Source: Candidatus Gastranaerophilales bacterium
GTDB taxonomy: Bacteria; Cyanobacteriota; Vampirovibrionia; Gastranaerophilales; Gastranaerophilaceae
Assembly: GCA_947589525.1 (NCBI GenBank)
Contig: CANQAW010000093.1
Span: forward strand, 1-6,873
Length of the DNA stretch: 6,873 nt
Direction: 5' to 3'
Below, piece by piece: positions 1 to 5,752 of this stretch. The translations under genes were made by a program, and so were the position numbers. Within the stretch, counting starts at the first letter, position 1; each line of letters begins with the position of its first letter. A model generated the notes under the pieces. It saw nothing but the letters and a program-made list of their open reading frames with translations, did no database searches and was not told where the DNA came from.

Positions 1-54
1 CTCTCGACCTCACGGGTATGAGCCGTACGCTCTAGCCAGCTGAGCTACCCAGCC
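1..54 (-). tRNA. tRNA-Met(CAT), elongator type, 3' part cut off by window edge
   Basis: Read on the minus strand, this begins with a 7-base acceptor strand GGCTGGG (54-48), then TA and a D arm GCTC...GAGC with a 9-base loop. The anticodon arm is TACGG / CTCATAC / CCGTG, and the anticodon CAT lies at 20-18. The variable region AGGTC and the first bases of the T stem follow before the sequence ends, so about 23 bases of the 3' part are outside the window. The initiator tRNA signature of three consecutive G:C pairs next to the anticodon loop is absent (the stem has G:C, G:C, C:G), and the D arm is of the elongator kind. I therefore call elongator Met. A tRNA-Ile with lysidine-modified CAT cannot be fully excluded without the acceptor 3' half. 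Confidence 0.93.
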
Positions 55-79
55 ATGAATACTGTAAATGTGTATTCAT
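55..79. repeat. 8-bp inverted repeat abutting the tRNA 5' end
   Basis: ATGAATAC (55-62) and GTATTCAT (72-79) are perfect reverse complements separated by 9 bases. On the minus strand this hairpin would sit in the leader immediately before the first base of tRNA-Met, where RNase P cuts. It could be a leader hairpin or a protein-binding site. There is no T-tract on either side that would make it a convincing terminator. Confidence 0.5.
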
Positions 80-91
80 CTTCTCATAAAA

Positions 92-119
92 ATTTTATAA
101 TTTCAAGCAAGTTATGCAA
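92..119 (-). promoter_or_regulatory. possible promoter of the tRNA-Met gene
   Basis: On the minus strand, TTGCAT (119-114) and TAAAAT (97-92) are separated by 16 bases, a fair match to a sigma-70 -35/-10 pair. Transcription would start near position 85, giving a leader of about 30 bases before the tRNA 5' end. That leader contains an 8-bp inverted repeat. AT-rich sequence makes chance matches common, so this is weak evidence. Confidence 0.3.
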
Positions 120-173
120 AAATTTTTTATTTTTAGTTTTTTATGAGTACAAGCAAAAGCAAAAAGGTGTTTT

Positions 174-1331
174 ATGACTCAAATAAATACACAAAATTAT
201 ACAACTTATAAACCCTTAAACATGAACGATTACATTAAAAGCGTCAGACCTTCAAGCAATAATCAAACACGCATGTTTCCTTCTAAAACAATTAAAAAAA
301 GAAGGTTAATGACCGGCATTAAAAATATGCAATCAATATTTAGTTTAATATACAGTTTTATTTTTTGTATTTTTATGTTGAAAACTTTGCCTATGTTATT
401 TAAATCAGGCATGAAAGATATATACACCGCAAATAATTTCGAGAAAAAAATCGTAGACACAATTTGGCAGAATTTAACCGATGCTAAAGGTCTAAAAGAG
501 TTAGCGTTAGGGGAAAATCTTCAAAAAACAGCTCAAGATATAATCTATAAAATTCAAAACCCGCAGCAGTACTTTGCAAAAGGAGGAATGCAAAAAAATT
601 CCATTCTTTTATACGGCCCTGCGGGAACGGGAAAAACAACATTTGCAAAAGCGATTGCAAAAGAAATTCCCGATTCCGCATTTGCTTCCATTGATTTAAG
701 CGCAGTACAGGGAAAATTTGTCGGACAAACAGAAGACACGCTAAACAATATAGTTGATAAAATTTGTGCTTTTGCCGACCAAAATCCGAATACCAAAGTT
801 TTCACTTTAATTGATGAAATAGACACTCTTGCTCTTGAGGATAACGGCTCAGCCAATCAGCAGTATTGGTCAAGTGTTTTAAATACACTTAAAAAGTGTT
901 TATCCGAAAAGCTTGGGGCAAGAAAAAACATTATAACTTTTGCTTCAAGCAATATTGATGTAAATTTTGAAAAAGAAGCCGAAAATTCGCTAAAGCAAAT
1001 TTCTAAGCCGATTTTAGACAGATTTAGTCAAAGAATAAAAGTAGACATGCCTACGACAAGTCAATTTCAAAAAGCAATCTCACGGCATTATGCTCCTTTG
1101 TCTTTGGTTGACAACTGTCTAAAAAAAGAAACAAGTCCCGAAGTGGTAAAAATTGCACAAATTTTAGAAGACAAAAAATACTCTTTCAGAACTCTTGAAA
1201 CTCTGTATGATGTAAGCGCTTCGATAGATAAAACGGGTTCAAATTTAACATTTGAAAATATATTACAGGCAATTAACAAAATATCTTCGGATGAAAATAA
1301 AAACTGCGGTAAAATAGGATTTGTGGCTTAA
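174..1331 (+). CDS. AAA+ family ATPase with N-terminal hydrophobic segment
   Basis: This 385-residue protein has one AAA+ module. Walker A is GPAGTGKTT (148-156, Lys154), Walker B is VFTLIDEID (209-217, Asp214-Glu215), and sensor 1 is Asn260 in FASSN. A putative arginine finger region is LDRFSQR (281-287), and SFRTLE near 337-342 is a possible sensor-2 region. All ATP-binding and hydrolysis motifs look intact, so it should be an active remodelling or unfolding ATPase; the substrate cannot be told. Residues 1-50 are polar and low in order. A hydrophobic stretch at about 54-76 follows a basic KKRR (41-44) and may be a membrane anchor. There is no protease domain, so it is not an FtsH. The ATG at 174 is supported by AAGGTG at 164-169. 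The stop overlaps the convergent neighbour by four bases. No terminator is visible. Confidence 0.88.
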   Translation: MTQINTQNYTTYKPLNMNDYIKSVRPSSNNQTRMFPSKTIKKRRLMTGIKNMQSIFSLIYSFIFCIFMLKTLPMLFKSGMKDIYTANNFEKKIVDTIWQNLTDAKGLKELALGENLQKTAQDIIYKIQNPQQYFAKGGMQKNSILLYGPAGTGKTTFAKAIAKEIPDSAFASIDLSAVQGKFVGQTEDTLNNIVDKICAFADQNPNTKVFTLIDEIDTLALEDNGSANQQYWSSVLNTLKKCLSEKLGARKNIITFASSNIDVNFEKEAENSLKQISKPILDRFSQRIKVDMPTTSQFQKAISRHYAPLSLVDNCLKKETSPEVVKIAQILEDKKYSFRTLETLYDVSASIDKTGSNLTFENILQAINKISSDENKNCGKIGFVA

Positions 1332-2806
1332 TTATCCATATAATAAGCAAAATAATTTTCAAGTTCTTCGGTGTTTGAAATAATATTTTGAGCGCCGTAA
1401 TGTTTAAAACTGTTTAATTTATTAACATCACCTTTAAGTTCAAACGCAACGGGTTCAAGTTTTTCCTTCTTCGTTTCAAGTATTCTCTCGACACGGGACG
1501 TAAAAAACTCGACAGCGCAAACATGAGGAATAGAGTCCAAAAGTGCGGAGTAATTTATCTGATTTTTTTCAAAGAGGATTAAGGAAAAATATTTATCAAT
1601 TGAATATTTTCTAAGCAGAAAACCGGCTTCTTTTTCATTCATCGAGGTTACAATTACCAAATCATAATGTTTTGAAATTTCTTTAATGTATTCTCTGGGT
1701 ATAAAAAGCTCTTCGTTTTCAAGGTCAAAAATAACTCCTTCTATTTCAAAAATTAAAACCTGTCTTTTTTTCAACATTTCCATAATATATTTTCCACCGC
1801 TCATTTTCGGCAGAGTAATTCTTAAACAGTCTGCAAAATCAGAATTTTTAGGATATTTTTTTACAAGTATCGAGTTATTTTTAAATTTATTATAGTAAAA
1901 TTCGCAATGAGAGCTAAAATCGCATAGTATAAAATTGGTTTGCGAGGGAAAGACCTTATATCCGATTGAGTTAATCGCATTTGTAAGAAAATCTCTTACG
2001 GATGTTATTTCATTTTTAACCATTTCAATATAGCTTTTATCTTTTAATGCTCCGTAAAGAGCTTTCAAAAAAATCGTATCCAGTGTATTTATATTTATTT
2101 TTTTTAAATTTGTAATAATTTCTTCGCAAGAAACTATAATTCCCGCATTAAATCCGTTAAAATTATAGTCGCAGTTGTATGTCTTAATAAATATTATATT
2201 TTTATATTTTTTTATCAATTCGATAAAATCTTCAAAATCATTTTCGCTGTACGTGATGTAAGAGCAATCAACTACAAAAAGCTTCTCCGGATTAATCTGC
2301 AAAAGTTCTTCCAAAATTCCTTTTTCCGTAAGCCGAGCCGTTTGTTCGTCGGGATTGTAAAAAAACACAATCTTTGTGCTGTCGTCAATGTTTTCCTGCA
2401 ATTCTTCCAGATTAAAAATTTTATCTTTAAATTCCGCTTTTTTTGCATTTGCACCCAATAGACGGGAGTAAAACACGGGATAATCAAAAAAAGAGCTTGC
2501 GCACAACAATGTTTCATCAGCATTTAAGTAACAGGAAATAATCAAATACAGAGAATAAAAAACATCGTTTATAAAAAAAATATTTTTCGGAAAAATGCCG
2601 TAAATTGAAGATATTTTTTCTTCGTAATCTTCTTTGAAATTAGGCGAGGAAAGCTCCTGAAGGGAAATATTTTTCATAGCGCTGTAGGCGCTGTAGGGAA
2701 ATTGAAAAACGCTTTCGTTTTCGTCAAGCTTTAATCTGTAATTTTCCGAATTTGACTTAGAATTTAAAACGGATTGTTGTTCTATAATTTCTTTAGGTTT
2801 AATCAT
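1328..2806 (-). CDS. Histidinol-phosphate-aminotransferase-like protein fused to HAD-like domain, catalytic residues missing in both
   Basis: The protein has 492 residues from the ATG at 2806. Residues about 1-347 follow the HisC branch of fold-type I aminotransferases: KLDENES (26-32), YNPDEQT (150-156, Asn151), VVDCSY (Asp180, Tyr183), PSQTNF (287-292) and CLRIT (Arg329). The segment equivalent to HisC 'RTLSKAFALAGLRCGF' aligns without gaps to KTYNCDYNFNGFNAGI. It has Cys212 for the PLP-bound lysine and Asn220 for the phosphate-contacting arginine. The cofactor-phosphate loop GSDE reads NDVF (80-83). Residues about 350-490 look like a HAD phosphatase, but motif I DxDGV is EIEGV (Glu354, Glu356). 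Thr387 and Lys414 may be motifs II and III; no clear acidic motif IV is seen. Known HisC makes histidinol phosphate from imidazole-acetol phosphate; this copy probably cannot. A TTG five codons upstream (2821) is an alternative start; neither start has a clear Shine-Dalgarno, and HisC homology fits the ATG. It follows the secreted-protein gene closely and may share its transcript. Confidence 0.85.
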   Translation of the reverse strand: MIKPKEIIEQQSVLNSKSNSENYRLKLDENESVFQFPYSAYSAMKNISLQELSSPNFKEDYEEKISSIYGIFPKNIFFINDVFYSLYLIISCYLNADETLLCASSFFDYPVFYSRLLGANAKKAEFKDKIFNLEELQENIDDSTKIVFFYNPDEQTARLTEKGILEELLQINPEKLFVVDCSYITYSENDFEDFIELIKKYKNIIFIKTYNCDYNFNGFNAGIIVSCEEIITNLKKININTLDTIFLKALYGALKDKSYIEMVKNEITSVRDFLTNAINSIGYKVFPSQTNFILCDFSSHCEFYYNKFKNNSILVKKYPKNSDFADCLRITLPKMSGGKYIMEMLKKRQVLIFEIEGVIFDLENEELFIPREYIKEISKHYDLVIVTSMNEKEAGFLLRKYSIDKYFSLILFEKNQINYSALLDSIPHVCAVEFFTSRVERILETKKEKLEPVAFELKGDVNKLNSFKHYGAQNIISNTEELENYFAYYMDN

Positions 2807-2812
2807 AAAAAG

Positions 2813-2818
2813 ATTATA
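2813..2818 (-). promoter_or_regulatory. possible -10 box for leaderless start of the HisC-HAD gene
   Basis: A perfect TATAAT lies on the minus strand six bases before the ATG at 2806, so a transcript from it would start at or next to the start codon. That would fit the lack of any ribosome binding site here. No convincing -35 is found at 16-18 bases, and the sequence is very AT-rich, so this is a weak call. Confidence 0.22.
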
Positions 2819-2832
2819 CAATAAAACTTAAA

Positions 2833-3633
2833 TTATTTTATCGCATAATAATCTTTATTTTTAACTTCGACTCTGACGTTGGCAAGTTCGATATCATCAT
2901 AGTCAACATAATCCAACTGGAACAAATTTCTGCCCGTTTTAATAACAAGTTCGTTATTTTCTTTTAAAATACCGTTCGGGACGATAAATTCAATATTATC
3001 TCCGTTAATTTCAATTATGCCTATTCTGCTTCCGTTAACAAAAACTTCGGCAGGGCTTGAGTATACTTTTGCAATTTTATTTTGACCCAGCATTTTTGCT
3101 TTTTTTGTATCAAGTCCGATTATAGTTCCAATTCTTATAACTACGGATTGTTTAGCACCCGTTTTTGGTTTTTTAAATTCTTTGGATAAAAAAGACCCGT
3201 TGGCGTTAAGCGCAAATTCCGAGCTGTTTGCACTGTTTGATGAAAACATGTTATCCCCGAGATGAACAACCCCTTGTGTAATTTGAAGGTCGAAGGGACT
3301 TGCTTTTTCTATTCCTAATTTTAAAGGAGAATTCAAAACCGTTTTATCAACCGTCAAGGAAAAGTTTTTATAACCGTCTTTTTCAACAAATAAAACCGTT
3401 TGACTGTTCAAATCGGCATTCAGTTGAAAAACCCCGTTTTTATCGGAATATGTTGTGAAATGCGCTTCGGGAATTGAAATTTTGGCATTACTTACGGGAT
3501 TTTTAGTTTTGGAATCTATAATTTTATTTTGCAGATTTATATCATCATGATTAATTTTTCCTGAAATTATTTCACAAAAAGAATATTGAACAAAAACAAA
3601 ATATAGAATTATCGATAAAATTATTTTTTTCAT
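2833..3633 (-). CDS. Secreted beta-rich protein with carboxypeptidase-regulatory-like domain
   Basis: This protein has 266 residues. It starts with a signal peptide: MKK, then a hydrophobic core to about residue 18, with likely cleavage after SFC at about 20. Cys20 is not in a proper lipobox (Phe precedes it), so type I export is more likely than a lipoprotein. Residues about 37-97 have the pattern of a CarboxypepD_reg-like beta-sandwich: a K-x-PVSNAKISI strand, then TYSDKNGVFQL, then VEKDGYKNF. Such domains are usually adhesion or carbohydrate-contact modules in exported proteins. Residues about 118-257 form a second beta-rich region ending in DDIELANVRVEV, like the last strand of a jelly-roll. 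I cannot assign it to a family, and no catalytic motif is visible. The start is supported by AGAGG at 3643-3639, five bases before the ATG. The gene lies 11-26 bases upstream of the HisC-HAD gene, so the two are probably co-transcribed. Confidence 0.78.
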   Translation of the reverse strand: MKKIILSIILYFVFVQYSFCEIISGKINHDDINLQNKIIDSKTKNPVSNAKISIPEAHFTTYSDKNGVFQLNADLNSQTVLFVEKDGYKNFSLTVDKTVLNSPLKLGIEKASPFDLQITQGVVHLGDNMFSSNSANSSEFALNANGSFLSKEFKKPKTGAKQSVVIRIGTIIGLDTKKAKMLGQNKIAKVYSSPAEVFVNGSRIGIIEINGDNIEFIVPNGILKENNELVIKTGRNLFQLDYVDYDDIELANVRVEVKNKDYYAIK

Positions 3634-3718
3634 TTTAACCTCTTTTATAAGGTTTAAATGATTTTTTCTTTTTATACATTACCGAATAATATAATTTTTA
3701 ACGGGAAAAAAGAACAAT

Positions 3719-3744
3719 AAAAAACCCTGCGTCTGCAGGGTTTT
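3719..3744 (-). terminator. Rho-independent terminator of the LysM gene
   Basis: AAAACCCTGC (3721-3730) and GCAGGGTTTT (3735-3744) form a perfect 10-bp stem around a 4-base loop. On the minus strand the stem is followed by a run of six T (3724-3719, partly in the stem). It begins nine bases after the stop of the LysM gene at 3754. The plus-strand direction has a poorer T run, and no plus-strand gene ends here, so it serves the minus strand. Confidence 0.9.
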
Positions 3745-3753
3745 AATTTAAAC

Positions 3754-4320
3754 TTATCTTTCTTGGGAAACAGGTATTACCAGCTCCTGTCCGACCCTTA
3801 GAGAAGCAGGGTTTACAATATTATTTATTCTTTGAATTTCTAATATTTTTGCTTCATTATATTTACCGTAAAAACGATATGCTATTCCGTTTAAAGTATC
3901 CCCTCTTTTTACTATATATTTTTCTTCGGAATATACATTGTTATTTTGAGTATTTGCTTCTTCGTCAACTATTGCAACGCCTGATTCCGCTGTTAATTTG
4001 TCGGAAACTCTCGGGTTCATTGACGAAATAGAAACTATTAAAGTAATACAAGCCATAAACAATACGCCTGCTATAAAACCGATGGTTAAATAAACGGCGG
4101 GAGATTTTTGGTAAACACTTTTAGTCGCACTGTGCATTTTTTGAATGCCTTTTTGCGTGTTTTCCCATAACAAATCAATTTCTTTAGCTTTAGCTGTTCT
4201 GTAATATTGATTTAGCTGCGTTTTGGCAACTTGTTTTTTATCGGTTATTTTGTTAATACTTGCTAAAACTCCCATTTTTTCACGAGTTAAGCCTGATCTG
4301 TGTAAAGTAGAACCTTTCAT
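3754..4320 (-). CDS. Single-pass membrane protein with C-terminal LysM domain
   Basis: This 188-residue protein has a basic, probably cytoplasmic N-terminal part (1-73, many Lys/Arg). One transmembrane helix spans about 75-99 (AVYLTIGFIAGVLFMACITL), a polar linker covers about 100-133, and a LysM domain covers about 135-184. The LysM signatures are YIVKRGDTLNGIAYRFYG, then ILEIQRINNI, then LRVGQELVIPV. LysM binds N-acetylglucosamine-containing glycans such as peptidoglycan. The positive-inside rule puts the N-terminus in the cytoplasm and LysM outside. It would tether the membrane to the cell wall or place a cytoplasmic partner at wall-synthesis sites; no enzyme domain is present. The start is supported by AAGGTGA with four bases to ATG. 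It has its own promoter and a strong terminator, so it is a one-gene unit. Confidence 0.9.
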   Translation of the reverse strand: MKGSTLHRSGLTREKMGVLASINKITDKKQVAKTQLNQYYRTAKAKEIDLLWENTQKGIQKMHSATKSVYQKSPAVYLTIGFIAGVLFMACITLIVSISSMNPRVSDKLTAESGVAIVDEEANTQNNNVYSEEKYIVKRGDTLNGIAYRFYGKYNEAKILEIQRINNIVNPASLRVGQELVIPVSQER

Positions 4321-4352
4321 CTTTCACCTTGACCTTAAATTGTACACAGAAC

Positions 4353-4381
4353 ATGGTATAAAGATGATAATTGTATGTCAA
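4353..4381 (-). promoter_or_regulatory. Sigma-70 type promoter of the LysM gene
   Basis: On the minus strand a perfect -35 TTGACA (4381-4376) and TACCAT (4358-4353, four of six consensus bases) are separated by the optimal 17 bases. The start would be near 4346, leaving a leader of about 25 bases that contains the AAGGTG ribosome binding site (4330-4325). This is the best promoter in the window. Confidence 0.65.
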
Positions 4382-4408
4382 GAATGAAAAATAAAGTATT
4401 AAGTTTTG

Positions 4409-4993
4409 TTAATTTTCATCACAAACTTCCTTTTTGGCACAATTAAACATGGCATCCGTTAATTTTTGATTTTTTTCAATGTTAAAGCCGCCTTCTTTTA
4501 AATATTCAATCATTCTTTTTTTCCACATTTCAAATAAATCTTTTTTGGACATATTTAAATTTTCCGCAATTTTTTTTAACTCGGAAAAATCTATCTGAAT
4601 AGGTTTTGCGCCTCTTAAAATATCGACAAGCTCGGGTCTTTTTTTTCTTTCGAACATCATTAAAAACTCAAGAGTTGACAGTTTATTATATTTAATCAAA
4701 TCTTTAAGCATTAAAAGGTTTTCGCTATAGCTTATAATATCTTGCGGTATTTGATATTCAATAAAATCTTCTGGATTAATGTCCATAACCGTTGCTATGC
4801 GCTCTAAAGTTATTGAGCGTGTTGAAAAAGGAACATTTTCATCAATTAAATTGTAGACATAAGACAGCGTTACGCCTATCATTTGCGCAAATTCTTTTTT
4901 ATGAAGATTATTTTTTTCCAAAAAATTTAAAACCATTTTAGAGCTTTTATTTTGTATTTCGTTAGTTTTATTATTTTTAAAATTATTTTTCAT
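4409..4993 (-). CDS. XRE/Cro-CI type HTH protein with a second HTH-like half
   Basis: This protein has 194 residues. Residues about 21-80 form a Cro/CI-type helix-turn-helix: VLNFLEKNNLHKKEFAQMIG, a recognition helix near VTLSYVYNLI (41-50), and the closing ITLERIATVMDINPEDF. Residues about 96-154 repeat the same pattern with degenerate turn residues: LKDLIKYNKLSTLEFLMMF, then FSELKKIAENLNMSKKDLF. This suggests an internal duplication. No sensor, enzyme or peptidase domain is visible, and the C-terminus (155-194) is short and charged. It is likely a DNA-binding regulator in the cytoplasm; targets are unknown. It is divergent from pth, and a 20-bp dyad 20 bases upstream of its ATG could be its own operator. 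The only Shine-Dalgarno-like GGAG is about 13 bases from this ATG, so the start is uncertain; ATG at 4936 (residue 20) is an alternative that would still keep the HTH. Confidence 0.82.
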   Translation of the reverse strand: MKNNFKNNKTNEIQNKSSKMVLNFLEKNNLHKKEFAQMIGVTLSYVYNLIDENVPFSTRSITLERIATVMDINPEDFIEYQIPQDIISYSENLLMLKDLIKYNKLSTLEFLMMFERKKRPELVDILRGAKPIQIDFSELKKIAENLNMSKKDLFEMWKKRMIEYLKEGGFNIEKNQKLTDAMFNCAKKEVCDEN

Positions 4994-5013
4994 CGGTGTT
5001 GATTTTACTCCGT

Positions 5014-5033
5014 TTTGTATGCTATCTTACAAA
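5014..5033. promoter_or_regulatory. Dyad TTTGTA-N8-TACAAA, candidate operator of the XRE regulator
   Basis: Perfect 6-base half-sites lie at 5014-5019 and 5028-5033, an overall size typical of Cro/CI-family operators. The site is in the 125-base divergent region between the regulator and pth. On the minus strand it covers TAAGAT and TAGCAT, either of which could be a -10. On the plus strand it overlaps a weak TTGATT (4999-5004) N18 TATCTT (5023-5028) pair that could drive pth with a leader of roughly 85 bases. Binding at this site could therefore affect both genes. The dyad is seen; the function is inferred. Confidence 0.4.
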
Positions 5034-5118
5034 TAACCTTTTTTAACTATTTTCAAATTACCGACAAAGATAAATAAAAAAGATTAATTTAAATACTTAA
5101 CAGAATTTGAACTAAAAC

Positions 5119-5673
5119 ATGAAAGCTGTAATAGGTCTTGGAAATCCTGATTTAAAATATAAATTTACCCGACACAATACGGGGTTTTTAGTTTTGGACG
5201 AAATTTTAAAAGCCCGCAAGGTAGCTTTATGCGATAAATTTGACTCGTTCTTCGGTAAACAAGGAGACCTTTTGTATCTTTTGCCCAAAACTTATATGAA
5301 TTTATCCGGAAATGCGGTAATTCAACTTATGAATTTTTATAAACTCACAAACAAGGATATTTTGGTTATATATGACGATGCGACAATTGAGTTCGGCACT
5401 TTCAGGTTGAAAAAAAACGGCTCTTTCGGAGGTCATAACGGAATTAAATCAATTATAAACCGCCTCGGAACGGATGTTTTTGACAGACTAAAGGTTGGAG
5501 TCGGGCCGGTAAGCGAAAATATGCAGATAGACAGTTTTGTTCTTGGAAATTTTTCCGCATCCGAGCTTGAAAATATTCGGCAAATGGGTAAAATTGCGAT
5601 ACAAGTTGTTGATTGCTGGCTAAAAGAAGGAATAGAATCGGCACAAAACAAATACAATAAAAAAGTAATTTAA
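5119..5673 (+). CDS. pth: Peptidyl-tRNA hydrolase
   Basis: Pth is a cytoplasmic esterase that frees tRNA from peptidyl-tRNAs dropped by stalled ribosomes. The 184 residues match the usual length of bacterial Pth. The first signature is GLGNP (6-10) followed by TRHNTGF, with catalytic His19 and Asn9. The second is LLPKTYMNLSGNAV with Asn61. Asp86 lies in VIYDDATIEFG, followed by GSFGGHNGIKS with Asn107, and then RLKVGVGP and FVLGNFS. All catalytic and tRNA-binding positions known from the E. coli enzyme have a counterpart. The common HDELDL segment reads YDDATI here, keeping the key first Asp. The ATG at 5119 fits the family start, but no Shine-Dalgarno is visible, which is odd for an essential gene. 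It is transcribed away from the HTH regulator; the next plus-strand gene starts 79 bases later. Confidence 0.97.
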   Translation: MKAVIGLGNPDLKYKFTRHNTGFLVLDEILKARKVALCDKFDSFFGKQGDLLYLLPKTYMNLSGNAVIQLMNFYKLTNKDILVIYDDATIEFGTFRLKKNGSFGGHNGIKSIINRLGTDVFDRLKVGVGPVSENMQIDSFVLGNFSASELENIRQMGKIAIQVVDCWLKEGIESAQNKYNKKVI

Positions 5674-5694
5674 TTAAAAAGGCAAAAAAAATTA

Positions 5695-5726
5695 TTTACG
5701 CTTTTATATAATAATACAAACGTAAA
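5695..5726 (+). promoter_or_regulatory. TATAAT box inside inverted repeat TTTACG/CGTAAA
   Basis: A perfect TATAAT at 5707-5712 lies about 40 bases before the ATG at 5753 and could be the -10 for that gene. No -35 match is present at 16-18 bases. It is bracketed by TTTACG (5695-5700) and CGTAAA (5721-5726), reverse complements 20 bases apart, so an activator or repressor could straddle it. The gap has no other feature and no terminator for pth. Confidence 0.3.
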
Positions 5727-5752
5727 ATTAAAATAAAGAGCTGACGATAACA

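Noticed and set aside
1..54. Initiator tRNA-fMet
   Set aside because: The three G:C pairs next to the anticodon loop that mark initiator tRNA are missing and the D arm is elongator-like.
1..173. Integrative element attached to the tRNA gene
   Set aside because: The tRNA 3' end, where such elements insert, is outside the window, and no integrase or direct repeat of a tRNA end is seen; the AAA gene lies on the 5' side.
554..856. 100-codon minus-strand open frame inside the AAA gene
   Set aside because: It lies antisense to the Walker A and B coding region, has no ribosome binding site and a low-complexity composition; it is a shadow of the real frame.
2182..2186. Lys208 as a substitute for the PLP lysine
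   Set aside because: In the gap-free alignment it sits at the Arg of HisC 'RTLSK', four residues before the catalytic position, so it is unlikely to reach the cofactor in the same way.
2272..2523. 83-codon minus-strand open frame inside the HisC-HAD gene
   Set aside because: It is a shifted frame of the same strand; the enclosing frame carries the recognisable HisC motifs, so there is no frameshift to explain.
2807..2821. TTG start that would add five residues to the HisC-HAD protein
   Set aside because: It has no ribosome binding site, and HisC homologs begin close to the ATG at 2806; kept only as an alternative.
3571..3582. Lipoprotein cleavage at Cys20 of the secreted protein
   Set aside because: The residue before Cys is Phe and the preceding ones are Tyr-Ser, which does not fit a lipobox.
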